The translations under genes and the position numbers were made by a program. A stretch of 64,000 bases of DNA from Byssochlamys sp. IMV 00236 (Eukaryota > Ascomycota > Eurotiomycetes > Eurotiales > Thermoascaceae), in NCBI GenBank assembly GCA_001931875.2, contig MSJH02000625.1, positions 310,001-374,000 of the forward strand, in the 5' to 3' direction. Below, piece after piece: positions 11,929 to 23,700 of this stretch (positions are counted from its first letter, which is position 1; each line of letters begins with the position of its first letter). The notes under the pieces are model-generated. The model saw only the letters and a list, made by a program, of their open reading frames with translations. It was not told where the DNA came from and did not search any database.

Positions 11929-13676
11929 TGTCCTCCATTCTTCAAGACCAGGCTTGGGCAAGAAGCGATTTCTTTTTTCGAATACGGGATATTTTCAGGT
12001 ATTTTGCTTTATTCTTCCGCCTTGTCGCATAAAGTCCGCATGCGCGCTGTCTCTAGCCGCACATCTATGCCGTTTTACGAATTTCCTTTTCCTGAAAACA
12101 AAAGCCTTTTGTTTTGTTTGGCGTCTACCGTCTGTACATGTTGTCGGTATTTTGTCGGTATTTTGTGACTGGGGATTCGTGGTAACAAGTGAGCGCTTCA
12201 TGAAGGTTTTCTTTTCTTGATTCCGTTGCATCTTTGACGAATCTCCTTTTCTATTTTTATTTACGCCTTTTTTTTAATGTTTTGATCTGGCCTGCACATG
12301 GCATGCCGGCGGGGGAAAGTATTTTTGTTTATCTTTCTTTTGAGCCTGGGGCGCTTGACCTGCAATACGTGTGTGATCTGAGCTTCGATTCGTGTATGAA
12401 TAGATAGGGAAGTTGGGCTGTGATCGAGCCGGGAGATCAGTTAGGATGCGCATGCATATCGACTATACAGAGCGTTGCGATAATAATGCGTGAATCGGCA
12501 ATTTGCGTTTTTGATCATGAATATACTCTATTTTATTAATACTAGCTTAACTCCATACCTGAGCCTGTGACCATAGCAGCCGACCCCGGGGGTCTTTATT
12601 GTATGGCACTGCTGACCAAGTCATCGCCCATAATTCCTCGATTTCAGTAGAAGCTCATTACTGACATAGTTCGATATATGTTGGTTCAGCTGCCTTCCCA
12701 CGGGTATCAGTGTAGCTTGAGCTGGTTAGTAGTCATTACCGGGCGAGTGGTCTCGTGAGAAAGATCGACGGTCGGTGACTCTGTCAGGCATTCTCGTTGG
12801 ATTTGATCTGTTATTTTAGATCGAGATTTCAAATCAGATTTTTCTCATTTAGTAAATATTTTCTGCACGATTCTACCGGGGTGGCAAGGAGGATGAGAAT
12901 TGGGTGCGAGTTATTTAGTTTATCTGGTTACTGATTAGGATTGGGTCTTCCCGCTGGACTGTTCGTTCCCCGCCGGCGAATAATTCAAGACATTATTGAT
13001 AACAATTCCTCTCTCTCTCTCTCTCTCCCCTTCTGACTAACTTCGGGGAGAGGAAGAACGTCACTACGAAATTTCCTTTTGGTTTCTTTCTTGTTATATT
13101 TTTTTTTTCTTTTCATCTGAAGGGGGAACCGCATCGACAAGGGGGAACTCAACGGTGGAGATTGACGACGTCGTTCTCTCGTGCTTCGTTTCAGCTTCCG
13201 CTGCTTCGATTGAAAGTCAAGTCAAGCACAGGCCCTGTCGACGTGTACGAACTACGAAAACTAACCAACTTAACCTCCTAACTACTGACTACGGAGTAAT
13301 TATAGCTTACTCTGCTTTGGCCCTGGTGGAGGACTTGTTCTTCGTCTGAAACCCGTCTCTCTCCGTGGCTCGTTCCATCGATCATTGCTCCGATCGTCGC
13401 AGATAAGGGATCCTCCCTCACGCAATCTTTCGATCTGGGATTTGTTGCACGTTGGTTTTGGTTTCTTCCTCTCGAGAACAGGCGGAGGCGAACTGAGAGA
13501 GAGAGAGACACTTTTACTCGTCTAACCTATTCTGAGGAATCATCGAAAAAGAGAAACATCATCGGACGCTCATTCCGGTCCTTTTCCCATCGGATCTCTC
13601 TCACGATAGAACCCGTTTACTCAGTTAGCTATCGTCTGTGCCGCATCAACCCTGGCATCCTTGCGCAGTTCTGTCC
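11929..13676. other. Intergenic region: 3' end of TRP-like gene and CT-rich leader
   Basis: No gene seen. The first 600 bp are T-rich and probably hold the 3' UTR of the upstream gene. From about 12990 to 13640 the strand is pyrimidine-rich, with a CT microsatellite at 13012-13026 and an AG-rich run near 13493-13509, as in many Aspergillus promoters and 5' leaders. One TACGGAGTA 9-mer lies at 13290. Confidence 0.5.
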
Positions 13677-15545
13677 ATGACGGCCCGTCGTCAAAGCGGC
13701 GGAGACTGGTCTCTTCTTCCTCCTCTTCTTCTGTGAGAGCAACGCAGTTGTCGTCCTCGTTGTCGTCCTCATCCTCATCCTCAACCCGCACCCGCCCGCC
13801 GCTCTCCTCGTCCGCGACGGCCCCTCCCTCCCTACGAAGGTTCATGTCGTCCCAGTCGAGCTCCCTTTCCGATGCGTTCTCCGCGTCTGTGAATTCTTTG
13901 CCTTCCGGTCCTGCTGGTTCGGGGTCCGGTTCGAGTCGGATACCGGGAAATGGTGGTGGAATGGGCTCTATACGGTCCTCGCATGGCGAGAACGACGAGC
14001 AGTACAGGAGACAGCTGGATCGGAGACGGGCAACCTCGATAGCGATGGAGCGCAAGAGAAGGCTGACTGGCGGTCTGGATGATGCTTCCCGGAGACGCTC
14101 ATTGACCGTCAGCGGCTCTGATCCAGGCTCCAGCAGTCGGGTCGATTTGCAACATCGACCTTTGCCCCCACCGCCGCCTCAGACGGGCGAGGAGGATGCT
14201 GCGCCAGGCTCGTCCCGCGCTACGGCTATTGATATCTTGTCTTCTCCGGATGCCTCGTCTCGACAGACGAACGGAGCGTGGCCGCGGACTAGGCGGGAGA
14301 ATGACTATATGGACTACATTCTACCGCGGTGGCAGCCGGATGATGAAGTAGACAATTGCCCCATCTGCGGGACGCACTTCAGCTTCTGGTATAGAAAACA
14401 TCACTGCCGCAAGTGCGGACGGGTCGTCTGTGCGGCATGCTCCCCGCATCGGATTACGATCCCTCGTCAGTTTATTGTGCGGCCGCCAGATCCTAATAGA
14501 CGACCGGCGTCGATGTTCATTCCTCCCAGCGCGGCTTTTTCGCAGGCGGTTGATTTGACCGGAGACGGTGCTCAGCAATCAACGCCGTCCGGGGAGGATC
14601 AACTGGCGTTTAATCCCGCCCTGGGTGGTGGCGACGAAGTTCGTCTCTGCAATCCATGTGTTCCTGACCCGAACCCTGATCCTCCGCCAGGATATGGTGC
14701 TGTTCGATCGGGGTCAACGGCGAGTCAGCCATTGCATAGACCCCATCATTCCATGTCCGCTGCCGCAGATCGGGATGCACGAAGGCGTAGATATGGCATG
14801 TTGGTATGTATATTATCATGCGCCTAGAACTTTTGGTATAATGATTGCTAACTAGTTGATAGTCTCAGTCTGAAGAGTCTAGCACGTCTGGCATGGCGTC
14901 ATACGGGAGCCTGGGCTATCGTGCTTCGTCTTATTCTGATAACCACGATTCTTCACCACCGGCCTACGCTTCTCCCCGTACTTTCACGGGACAGGTAAGT
15001 ACTCGGCGATGGTCTTTCCGTGGAGCAGAAAATTAATTAGTCAATAGGCATCCCAATTCCTGGGATCATTTGGTTCACGACCATCTCCCATGCACCATCG
15101 GGACTCGTCCCGGGATGACATTGCCAGTTCGTCTTCGACGGGTCTGCGCCCTAGACAGTCCTCTCGCCCACATCGCCCTCGCGTCGATGAGCGCGATATC
15201 TGTCCTATCTGCAACCACATTCTCCCTCCACGGGGCCCGGATGCCAGCGAGGAAGCCCGGGAGGCTCATATCCGCGCATGCATCGAAGGCCATGGGCGCT
15301 CATCACCACATAGTGGCAGTCCGTCGTCGCAGCCGCCACATCCGATGCGAATGCTCGCGTTCACCGCCACGGAGAAAGATTGTGTCGGCCATGATGGTAT
15401 GCCGCAGGAATGCACCATCTGCATGGAGGAGTACGAGGTCGGGCAGCAACTGGCGCGTCTGGAGTGCCTATGCAAATTCCATAAGAGCTGCATTGTCGAG
15501 TGGTTTGGACGGAAGAAAGAGTGTCCTGTCCACAAAGCTGGCTGA
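13677..15545 (+). CDS. FYVE and RING finger protein, Pib1-like putative E3 ubiquitin ligase
   Basis: Proposed exons are 13677-13732, 13840-14803, 14863-14994 and 15048-15545, with consistent phases, 549 residues. After a Ser-rich low-complexity N-terminus, a FYVE zinc finger (about 180-240) shows the WxxD start, RKHHCRKCG core and RVVC segment, with its last Cys pair in LCNPC. FYVE domains bind PI3P on endosomes and vacuoles. At the C-terminus (about 505-546) lies a RING-H2-type finger, CTICMEE...CLCKFHKSC...CPVH, where the last ligand is His rather than the usual Cys. FYVE plus C-terminal RING is the arrangement of yeast Pib1, an endosomal/vacuolar E3 ligase. The first exon is inferred: the intron 13733-13839 has GTGAGA and a pyrimidine-rich 3' part, and the joined frame runs into MSSQSSS. 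If it is wrong, the start is the ATG at 13844 and the protein has 529 residues. Confidence 0.85.
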
Positions 15546-16848
15546 GCGGATCCCCAGTGGAAGCGTCTCTTGATTTTATTGTTATCCCGATATCCTAGTA
15601 GATATGTCTCTTGCGTTCCTTTTGGGAGTCGGTTCTGGTTATAGGAGGTTACTTCACCGCGGCACATCCCCCAGACAGTTTGGTTGTCCCTTGTTACTGC
15701 CCCTCGCGCATCCACTGGCGTTTGTATCCTTTTCTTGCTTCAGCCACGAACCCTGTCTCTAGCGTTATCGTCAAGTCGGTCGTTTTGGTTATTTTCACCG
15801 TGTTACTATCCCTGGAAGGAATGATTGGGTATTGTTAGCTAGGAGTTGGATCTGTGTGCGATGGCCGGCTGGGTCGTTATCGACAATATGATCCCATATT
15901 GTTTATTTGGTGTATTTGTGACTGTAGCATAAATAATACAGTGGGTGTAACCGGTCGAATAAGTGTTCCCCGCATCATCGAAACAACGAGGGGAAACACT
16001 CGTAAATGCGCTGGGAATCCGCAACAAGTCCCATTAGTGAGGAATATAAAACCAATTAATAAGTTCTTTATCGCAAAGATTCACCTGCTCTGGCGTGAGG
16101 AGAATGTGGACAGAAAGAAGGCAAGCAAATGAATCATTCAGTACAGCCGAGCAACCGGCCGTAAACGGAGGAAGCTAAGTTGAACCACTTCACTTCTTTT
16201 TCCTCCCAGCGAGTTCGTTCATTCTCTCTTCCACTCCTTCGCGGCCAGCATCGATCTTCTGCATCGGTTCGCTTCAGCTCACCAACCCGTGCAGAGGGGG
16301 GCTTTGACCTCACTGAGATGATCTTCTCTGACGCTTCTTGTTTTTGCTGTTCTGATAATAGATCATAATCATAATAAACAGATCTGATCATCGGGGCCAC
16401 GGCGCCCGATTCACCGTGTCGCCGACCACAGCGGGACTCGCGAAAAGCGAGAAGCTCGAGCTCCACGGCCGATAAGTAGATATACTTTTAGAGTGCAAAA
16501 TAAAGTAAGTTGTTTGATGGAATCGCATTGCTGTTTGCTGGGATGGAGTTATCCCCGGATTTCCCGGTGTTTCGGTTCGCGCACAGCGGACCGTTTCGCC
16601 TGCTCCCCTGGAGATGGCCGTCCTCCAGGGATGGGAGCGAATGAACACAATAATCTTACTTACTCGAAAGTGAATGAATTCATACTCGATTTGAAAAGCT
16701 GACGTGCGCGCGAGCGCTTTGTTTCCCAGGCCCCCATCCACGCCCGCGCTTACCTTTCCCCGTGGGACCACCACGGAGAATATCACCGGTGGCTGCGATA
16801 TCCCTGGTTCCTGTGTTTTGTTTGTAGTCTATCGGTATCGCGGAGACC
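15546..16848. other. Intergenic region
   Basis: 1.3 kb between two genes on the same strand. No open frame here has domain content. It should hold the 3' UTR of the FYVE-RING gene and the promoter of the Zn2Cys6 gene, but no specific regulatory site stands out. Confidence 0.4.
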
Positions 16849-19691
16849 ATGGAGATCGATCCTCGTCTGCGATCTCCCGGCGACAATACTACTGGCGGTG
16901 TAACCGGTTCGCCAGCCCTACACCACCACGCATACGAGCCGACGCCGCAGTCTGCGCATTCGACTACGGGTGGATATCCGGAGGTGCCCTCGCATGTCTC
17001 ACCCAGTGATCAATTCCATTCGCCTACGCCGTCCTCCAGCGGTCATGGTTACTACGGTGCTGTCCCTCATGCGTCGCACTCCTACTACCCCAGCGAACCG
17101 GCCGCGATTGCAGGCGCGCCGTCTCATGAACAACACCACATCGATCCTGATGACCCTCTGGGGGATCTGAAGCGCCCGCGCGCGTGCGAGGCTTGTCGAC
17201 AGCTCAAGGTCCGCTGCGAACCGGATGATAATCACCCGACTGGGGCGTGTCGGCGGTGTGCAAAGGCTGGCAGGACGTGTGTGGTGACGGCGCCTACGCG
17301 CAAGCGCCAGAAGAAGACGGACAGTCGCGTCGCGGAGCTGGAGAAGAAGATTGATGCCCTCACTGCCAGTCTGCAGGCGACGCGCGGTCAGAATCCCGTG
17401 GCGGAGGTAGGGACACCACGACTATATACTGAGGAGCCGACGCCGCGACGATGGCTGGGAGGAGGACCGCCTCCGCGGCAGGGCGTTGACCGTCGAGCGT
17501 CGAGAGATACTTCCGTCATGGGTTCTCCAGCACATCTGGCGGGTAATAAGCGACAGCATAGTGGTGAATTCAAGGGTGCTGGCTACGGCGGCTTTCTCGC
17601 ACCGCAGAATCCGCGTTCTCGCAGCCCGCAACCGGAGCAACAGGCGCGCGACGTTGGGGACTTATCTGGGGTGTGGAGCAGCATCTTCGTACCGAAGCCA
17701 GATGCCGGACATGAGTTTGCGGACGTCATTGACAAAGGCCTTGTGGATGTTGAGATAGCCAACAAGGCGTTCAATCGGTATGCGGCGGATATGGCACCTG
17801 TACTGCCCTTTGTCGTTTTCCCACCTGGCACGAAGATGGGTGACATTCGAAGGACGAAGCCGATCCTCTTTCTCGCCATCCTTTCCGTTTCGATTAGTCC
17901 CTTCCAGCCTGCGATCCACTTGCAACTGACCAATGCTGTCTATCGCGTCATTGCTGAACGGGTCCTCGTCAAGGGCGAAAAGACTCTCGAGCTTGTGCAG
18001 GCGCTCCTCGTGGCTTGTCTCTGGTATCCTCCGCCAGACCATTTCGAGGAGCTCAAGTTCTACCAGTTGATCCATATGGCAGCCATCCTGGGTATGGATA
18101 TTGGTATGAACCGGCGGACAAGGACAAAGCACAAACCGCCGTTTGGGGTGTGGCGGGAGATTCTTGGGAAGAAAGCTAGCTCGTTGGACCCAGATGCTCC
18201 CGAGACGAGGAGAGCGTGGGCTGGATGCTATTTTATGGCTTTACTGTATGTTGTTGGCTTTGTTTGTCGTTGTTTATGAAATGTGAGCTGACGAATCCAG
18301 ATCAACGTTTGCCCTTCGCCGTGCGCTCCTAGTGCGGTGGTCTCCGTATATGGACGAATGTCTCGATATCTTTCAGAATTCCCCGGATGCGCTACCGTCT
18401 GACAGGTCTTTGACGCACTGGCTGAAGTTGGCCCGTATTGGCGAGGAAGTCAGTTTTCAGTTCTCCATGGACGATCCTGTTACGAGTCTGTCGTTGCATG
18501 ACCCCAAGGTCCAGTATGCCCTGAAGGGGTTCGAAAAGCAGATGGATCAGTGGCGCCGAGAAATCCCTTCAGAATTCTATTCCCGTATGCAGCATCCCTT
18601 CCTGAGACGGGGCAATTACTAATGAACCATAGCTACCATGAGGCATTTCGAGCAGATCCTCAACGTCTACATGCACGAAATCGCAATGCATGTGGATCAT
18701 AACATCGACGACTTCAGACCACCCTTTGTCTCGTCAGCGCGAGAGGGCGCGCTGACCGAGCATACTACCCCTGCCCATGTGGACGCTCTCACCTCGTGTC
18801 TGACATCGATCCATGAGTCCCTTGATATCATGTGCTCGTTGGATCAGAAGACGATCCTGGCTCTGCCGACCATATTCTTTGCGCGGACGTCCTACGTGGC
18901 GGTCGCGCTGATCAAGCTCTTTTCGGCTACCTCTGCACAGGACAGCCGACTAGGTCAGGTTTTTGACCCTGCCGATTTGAAGGTGGAATACTATCTCGAT
19001 AAGGTCACTCAACACTTCAAAGTGGCCGGAAATAATGATGGCGGACGGACGGTAGCAAAGTTTGCCGTGGTCTTGAGTATGTTGAAAAACTGGTTCTTGA
19101 AGCGCAAGGACCATGACTCGTCCAGGGAGGGCAGCAGCCAGCAAAGGTCCTCTGAGAAGGGAGATCATGATAAAGTATGTTGTGTTTTCTTTTTCTTTCT
19201 GCTTTTTGTCCAGCTGCTGATATGGATAGCAACAGTCGGGTACCACGCCTCTTCATCTCCTCAGCGAAGTGGCCATGGATGCGAACAACCGACCGGGATC
19301 GAGCCAGATGCAGTCCCAGGAACAGTCACAGTACCCGCCTCCGCCTCAAATCAACGGGCCAGGAGTTACTGTAGGTTCCTCTCTAGCCCAAGATCAGGGA
19401 CACGGTGTGAACACCATGCAAGATACATGGTCTCAATATCCTCCGCCGCCCAGCATCTCGGCCACTTCGACCTCTCATCAACTCTATTCCCAACAGCCCA
19501 CGGCCTTCCAACCGCCTCCAGGTCAGGAATACCCGATAGTGACGGCAATGGATCAACCTGTTTACGCTGGCTTCGTCCCTGAACTGGGCATGCAGGTTGG
19601 ATTCGACGCAGACAATCTCTTCGGTCTGGGCAGTATCCTGGAAGATGGCTTCTTTGACTTTGCCGTGGATACGAATCCGAATTCATTTTGA
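16849..19691 (+). CDS. Zn2Cys6 transcription factor, War1/Leu3-like
   Basis: Four exons, 16849-18245, 18301-18584, 18633-19174 and 19236-19691, joined by introns of 55, 48 and 61 bp in consistent phase, giving 892 residues. The zinc cluster uses C113, C116, C123, C134, C137 and C144. The ten-residue loop between the third and fourth Cys is longer than the usual five to seven. A basic stretch (RKRQKK) and a coiled coil (VAELEKKIDALTASLQA) follow directly, the normal dimerisation linker. The middle region has the hydrophobic helices of fungal regulatory domains (about 280-720), and the tail is Gln/Pro-rich with an acidic, aromatic end typical of activation domains. The finger and layout recall the War1 (weak-acid stress) and Leu3 groups. 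Which of these is right, and the target genes, cannot be settled here. Confidence 0.85.
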
Positions 19692-20714
19692 CAACCTTGG
19701 TGATTCAACCGTGTTGGATTAATTGCGAAGTCAGGATTCTAAATTTTTTAGATACATACGCATGATAATTTTCCTCGCCACTCTCTACATGTACATGTAC
19801 ATATACATTTTTCCATTACTAAACGGCGCAGGATACATCCGGGCGTTTTGGGACTTGTCATTTGGCATGTAGCATGGTTTGTTTAGTTGTTATGTGATAG
19901 GATACTGGAGATTAGAGGAACGGAATGGAAAAAGCAATGTGTAGATGAATAAATATCCTGGTGTATTAGAATATCTAGGAGAGAATTAGAAATAACAAAC
20001 ATATACTGTGGCAACTCGGTGGACAATTTATTAACAGATTTAACTTAGGGCTATTCTTCGTTTATTCAAGCCTTATAACTAACTATTCATATCCATCCCA
20101 ATTAGCTAGGATTGATTCACCGTCAAATCTAGAACGAGTTATATACCAATGGTTATATACAACAACAACAGCAACAACAGCAAACAAAACGCAAGCAACC
20201 AAGCAAGGACGCAACAATAATATAAACATATGCAAATCCTGCATAGCCAAAAAGAAAAAAAGACAAACCACTATAAAGAAGAAAAGTATATATAATAATA
20301 TATACTCCTCTTTCCGTAACTTCCTTCCCTTCCGAGTTATAACTATATATACCCAAGAGTTAACACGAGAGCATAAAACAGATTTCCACCCAGATATATA
20401 ATAAATGACGAGATCAGATCAGATCGATCGATCGATCGATTGAGTGAGTGAGTAAGAGGTTATAAGCGAAAAACACAACCAGAACCAGAAAAGCAAGAGA
20501 TCAAAGTTTCAAAATCATGGGTCATGCATGCCATGCATAGGTAATCATTGATTGGGTCGTGGGTATAAGTAAATGCATGGCGGTGTTTGTTGTCTTTTGG
20601 CGTATTGTATTTCTGATAAAAGACAGACAATATGATAGATAGATGGATGGGATGGGATGTTCGTTCATGAGTTGAGATGTGTCTTGTCTTGTCTTTTGTC
20701 TTGTCTGGTTTGGT
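19692..20714. other. Intergenic region between convergent genes
   Basis: About 1 kb between the stops of two convergent genes. It is rich in simple sequence: TACATG repeats near 19788-19806, an AAC/AGC-rich run near 20160-20215, and GATC/GAGT tracts near 20412-20454. No gene is seen. It should contain both 3' UTRs. Confidence 0.5.
20412..20454. repeat. GATCA/GATC/GAGT microsatellite
   Basis: Consecutive tracts of GATCA, GATC and TGAG units. The GATC block is self-complementary. It lies in the probable 3' UTR of the glucan synthase gene. Confidence 0.8.
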
Positions 20715-23700
20715 TTAGGGTTTATTCAGCTGTTCCCGACGGTAGAAGAGGAGGAAGCCGAAGCTGGATTTATGTTAGTTATCGTATACGGGTATATGTA
20801 TATAGAGATGGATAAAGGGAGCGGGGGCAGGGGGGATATATCTTACCTCGCCAAAAGCTGAAAGAAAAGAGCGATCCAGAACCAAGCATTCCCAACCGCA
20901 GTCGGTGACGTGCCCACATTCGGAGAGATATCTCCTGGCCCAATTTTATTCGGTGCGAACCCACGCGCGCAGATCGTAGCGATCGACCCTAACGCCTGCG
21001 CGGCTAATAGGACGAAACAGACATGTACTCTCGTCAGGGTCTGGAGGAGGATCATGCCCAGACCGACCTGTTGGATCTCGTCGAGGACGCCCAGCCAGAG
21101 CCAGAGACAGCGCGAGACAAGAGAGCCGGATATAAGACTTCCTGCCCAGGGGAGGTAGTAGCCTATATTGGAGGTTCCCCACCATGTTTGAGCCCAGCGT
21201 GGTGCGCCAATACTGAGACCGAAAACGGGCAGGATCCAGCTGTGTTCCTTGGATAGGTAGCGGAAGATGAAGAGGATGATGACCCAGAGGACGATGAAGA
21301 AGAAGACGACCAGGATGGCGACCTCCCATGCATTGGCGTGTTGGGAGGACCAGAGGAAGGACCAGTTACGACCGAATTCAGCGGCGAGGAACCAGTTCTG
21401 GATGATGACCATGAAGAAGAACCAGAGGACGATGCGCCGACGGAAGAGAGAGGTGTAGAAGAAGAGGATCCGACCAGGGGATTGACGGTAGTATTTGGGC
21501 AGGCCCAGTGCGAGGAGGATGCCGATGAGGAAGCATAATCCGGCAATGGGCATCGTGACGGCCGTTAGGATCCATGATCTCAGAGCCGCGCTGGAGACGC
21601 CTCCGATTTCCGCGGCCGTGACCTTGGAACTCCAGTACCAGAGCACAACTGTGTAGATCTGCTGGATACCCTGGATGAGACTTGCGCGGAACATCCAGTC
21701 TTTCACGGGGACGGCGCCCTGGTCACCGAAGTTGAGGGCGAAGAATAACGACCCGGAAGAAGACGCTGCGGAGTAGACGCCAGCTGCGACGTTCTGAGCC
21801 CATCCTCTTCCGAGGCTGGAGAGACCGAATGGAGAGACGCCAATGATGACGAAGGCAAATCCGTATATGAACCACGGCAGCGTGAGGACGATCACTGATG
21901 GGAAGCGGTAGAACATGAACCACCAGATGATAGAAGTAACGCAGTAGATCGCCGCGATGATGTACAGCTTCGTTGCCGTCTCACCTACCTGGCCGACAAG
22001 CAGGGTGATTTGGGCCGAATTAGTCGCGATGATCTGTCCCAGACCGAGGAATAGAGCGTAGATAGGCCAGTTTCCGATCCGGCGTCGCATGAATCTTTGA
22101 ATCACCATCGGCCGCTTGTATCCCAGACGAGAGAGCCATTGATCCATTTCATCCGCTTCCTCGTGCGACTCTGAACTTCCGGTGGTGTGCGAGACGCGGT
22201 TATACTGCGTATCCTCGACGAAGCTGTCCGCAGTGATGTCGGACACTGGATGGTTCTTGGACTGCTTCTTGAGCTGGGCGTCAGTGTACATGTTGAAGAA
22301 CTTGCGCTCGCTCTTCATCAGATATGTCTCGATACAGCAGTCAGTCGTGGAGTTTTTCTTGTTCAGATTGCTGAGCATCTCTTCGAAGCGTCGCGTGAAG
22401 TGGCCCATGCTGTCCGTGAAGGTTGGGTCGACCTTTTGCAGCTCGAAGACGGGCTGCTTGTGATCAGCGACGACGGAGGGCAAGGACAGCACGGAGACAT
22501 TGCGAGACTGAGACAGGGGAGTGTTGTCACCGGAGAAAGCATGGTATTGGTATGGTATTTCGGAAGGTGTTCTGGGAGCTGGAGACGACGACCGAGAGAT
22601 ATAGTACGGAGAGCCGGGCACAGTGAAGTAAGACGCCCGGGGACCAGCTAGCGACAGGGAGTTGGTGCTGTTATTCCAGCGAGGTGTGCCGATATCCTGA
22701 GAGCCAAGAGTGTGGTTGATAGCGTCCATGGCCTCTTCGGGAGAAATATAGTTCACTCGCGGAGTAGCAGTGCCGTCATCGTCAGCATCGGTGGTTTCAT
22801 CGTCGTCATAGATCTGGCTCTCGCGCGGTGGTTTCTTGCTCAGACGCTTTCTGCCCTGGCCAGGTCCAGCTCGTCGACCGAGCGAGAGTTTGCGTCCCAG
22901 ACCGTTCTTTTTGCCTTCTCCAGCCGCCTGGATCTCTTCAAGTCTCTCCTGGGCATGCTGGATCATTTCCCCTGGCGGCGTCTCCAGACTCTCCGTCATC
23001 GACTGAGTTGATCGAGGAAGTTCCGGCGCGGATGAACGCGTGCTCTGCGTTTCCCAGTAGCTCTGAGACTCTGGCATCGGGCCCGCCACTGTGCTCTTGT
23101 TCTTCGCGTGATGGATCTGGATCGCAGTGCGTTGGAGAGTTTCGAGTTTCTGGATCCATTCAAGCACAGGAAAACGCTGCTTGGCGGACTTTGCACGCAT
23201 CGACTCCCGAGTTTCCTGTGACGAGTCCAAAGCCGATTTGATAGCAGTTCTCAGCTGGTGCAGGAGATGACGGGTTGCGTCAGACTCAACCGTGTACCAC
23301 CAGCCGGGCATCTGGCCGAGACCTCCAATGCGAGAGCCAATTCCCAGAGCACCCTTGCGGCCGAACTCGACGGCAATCAGACCGAAGGGCTCGTCTCTAG
23401 ACGGGATCAGGGCGAAGTCGGCACCGGAAAACACGTAGGGGGGAAGAACAGTGAACTCGGGCTTTGAGAACACACGACCGGGATACATTGCCATGATGCG
23501 CTCGAGCTTGATAGCAGCGAGCTTGCCGTACAGATCGATGATGGGACCAACACAGATCAGCTGCACCTGAGGCCTGGAGGCCAGAACGGCAGGTATAACG
23601 TCCGCAATCAAATCTACACCCTTCTGCTTCGACCATCGTCCGACGAACACCAATAGGTCCGCGTTGCGGTCTTGGTTCAGACCAGCCCATTTCTGTGCCT

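Noticed and set aside
13621..14055. 144-codon open frame on the minus strand opposite the FYVE-RING gene
   Set aside because: It is rich in Glu/Asp because it is the complement of Ser-coding repeats. The plus-strand gene explains the sequence.
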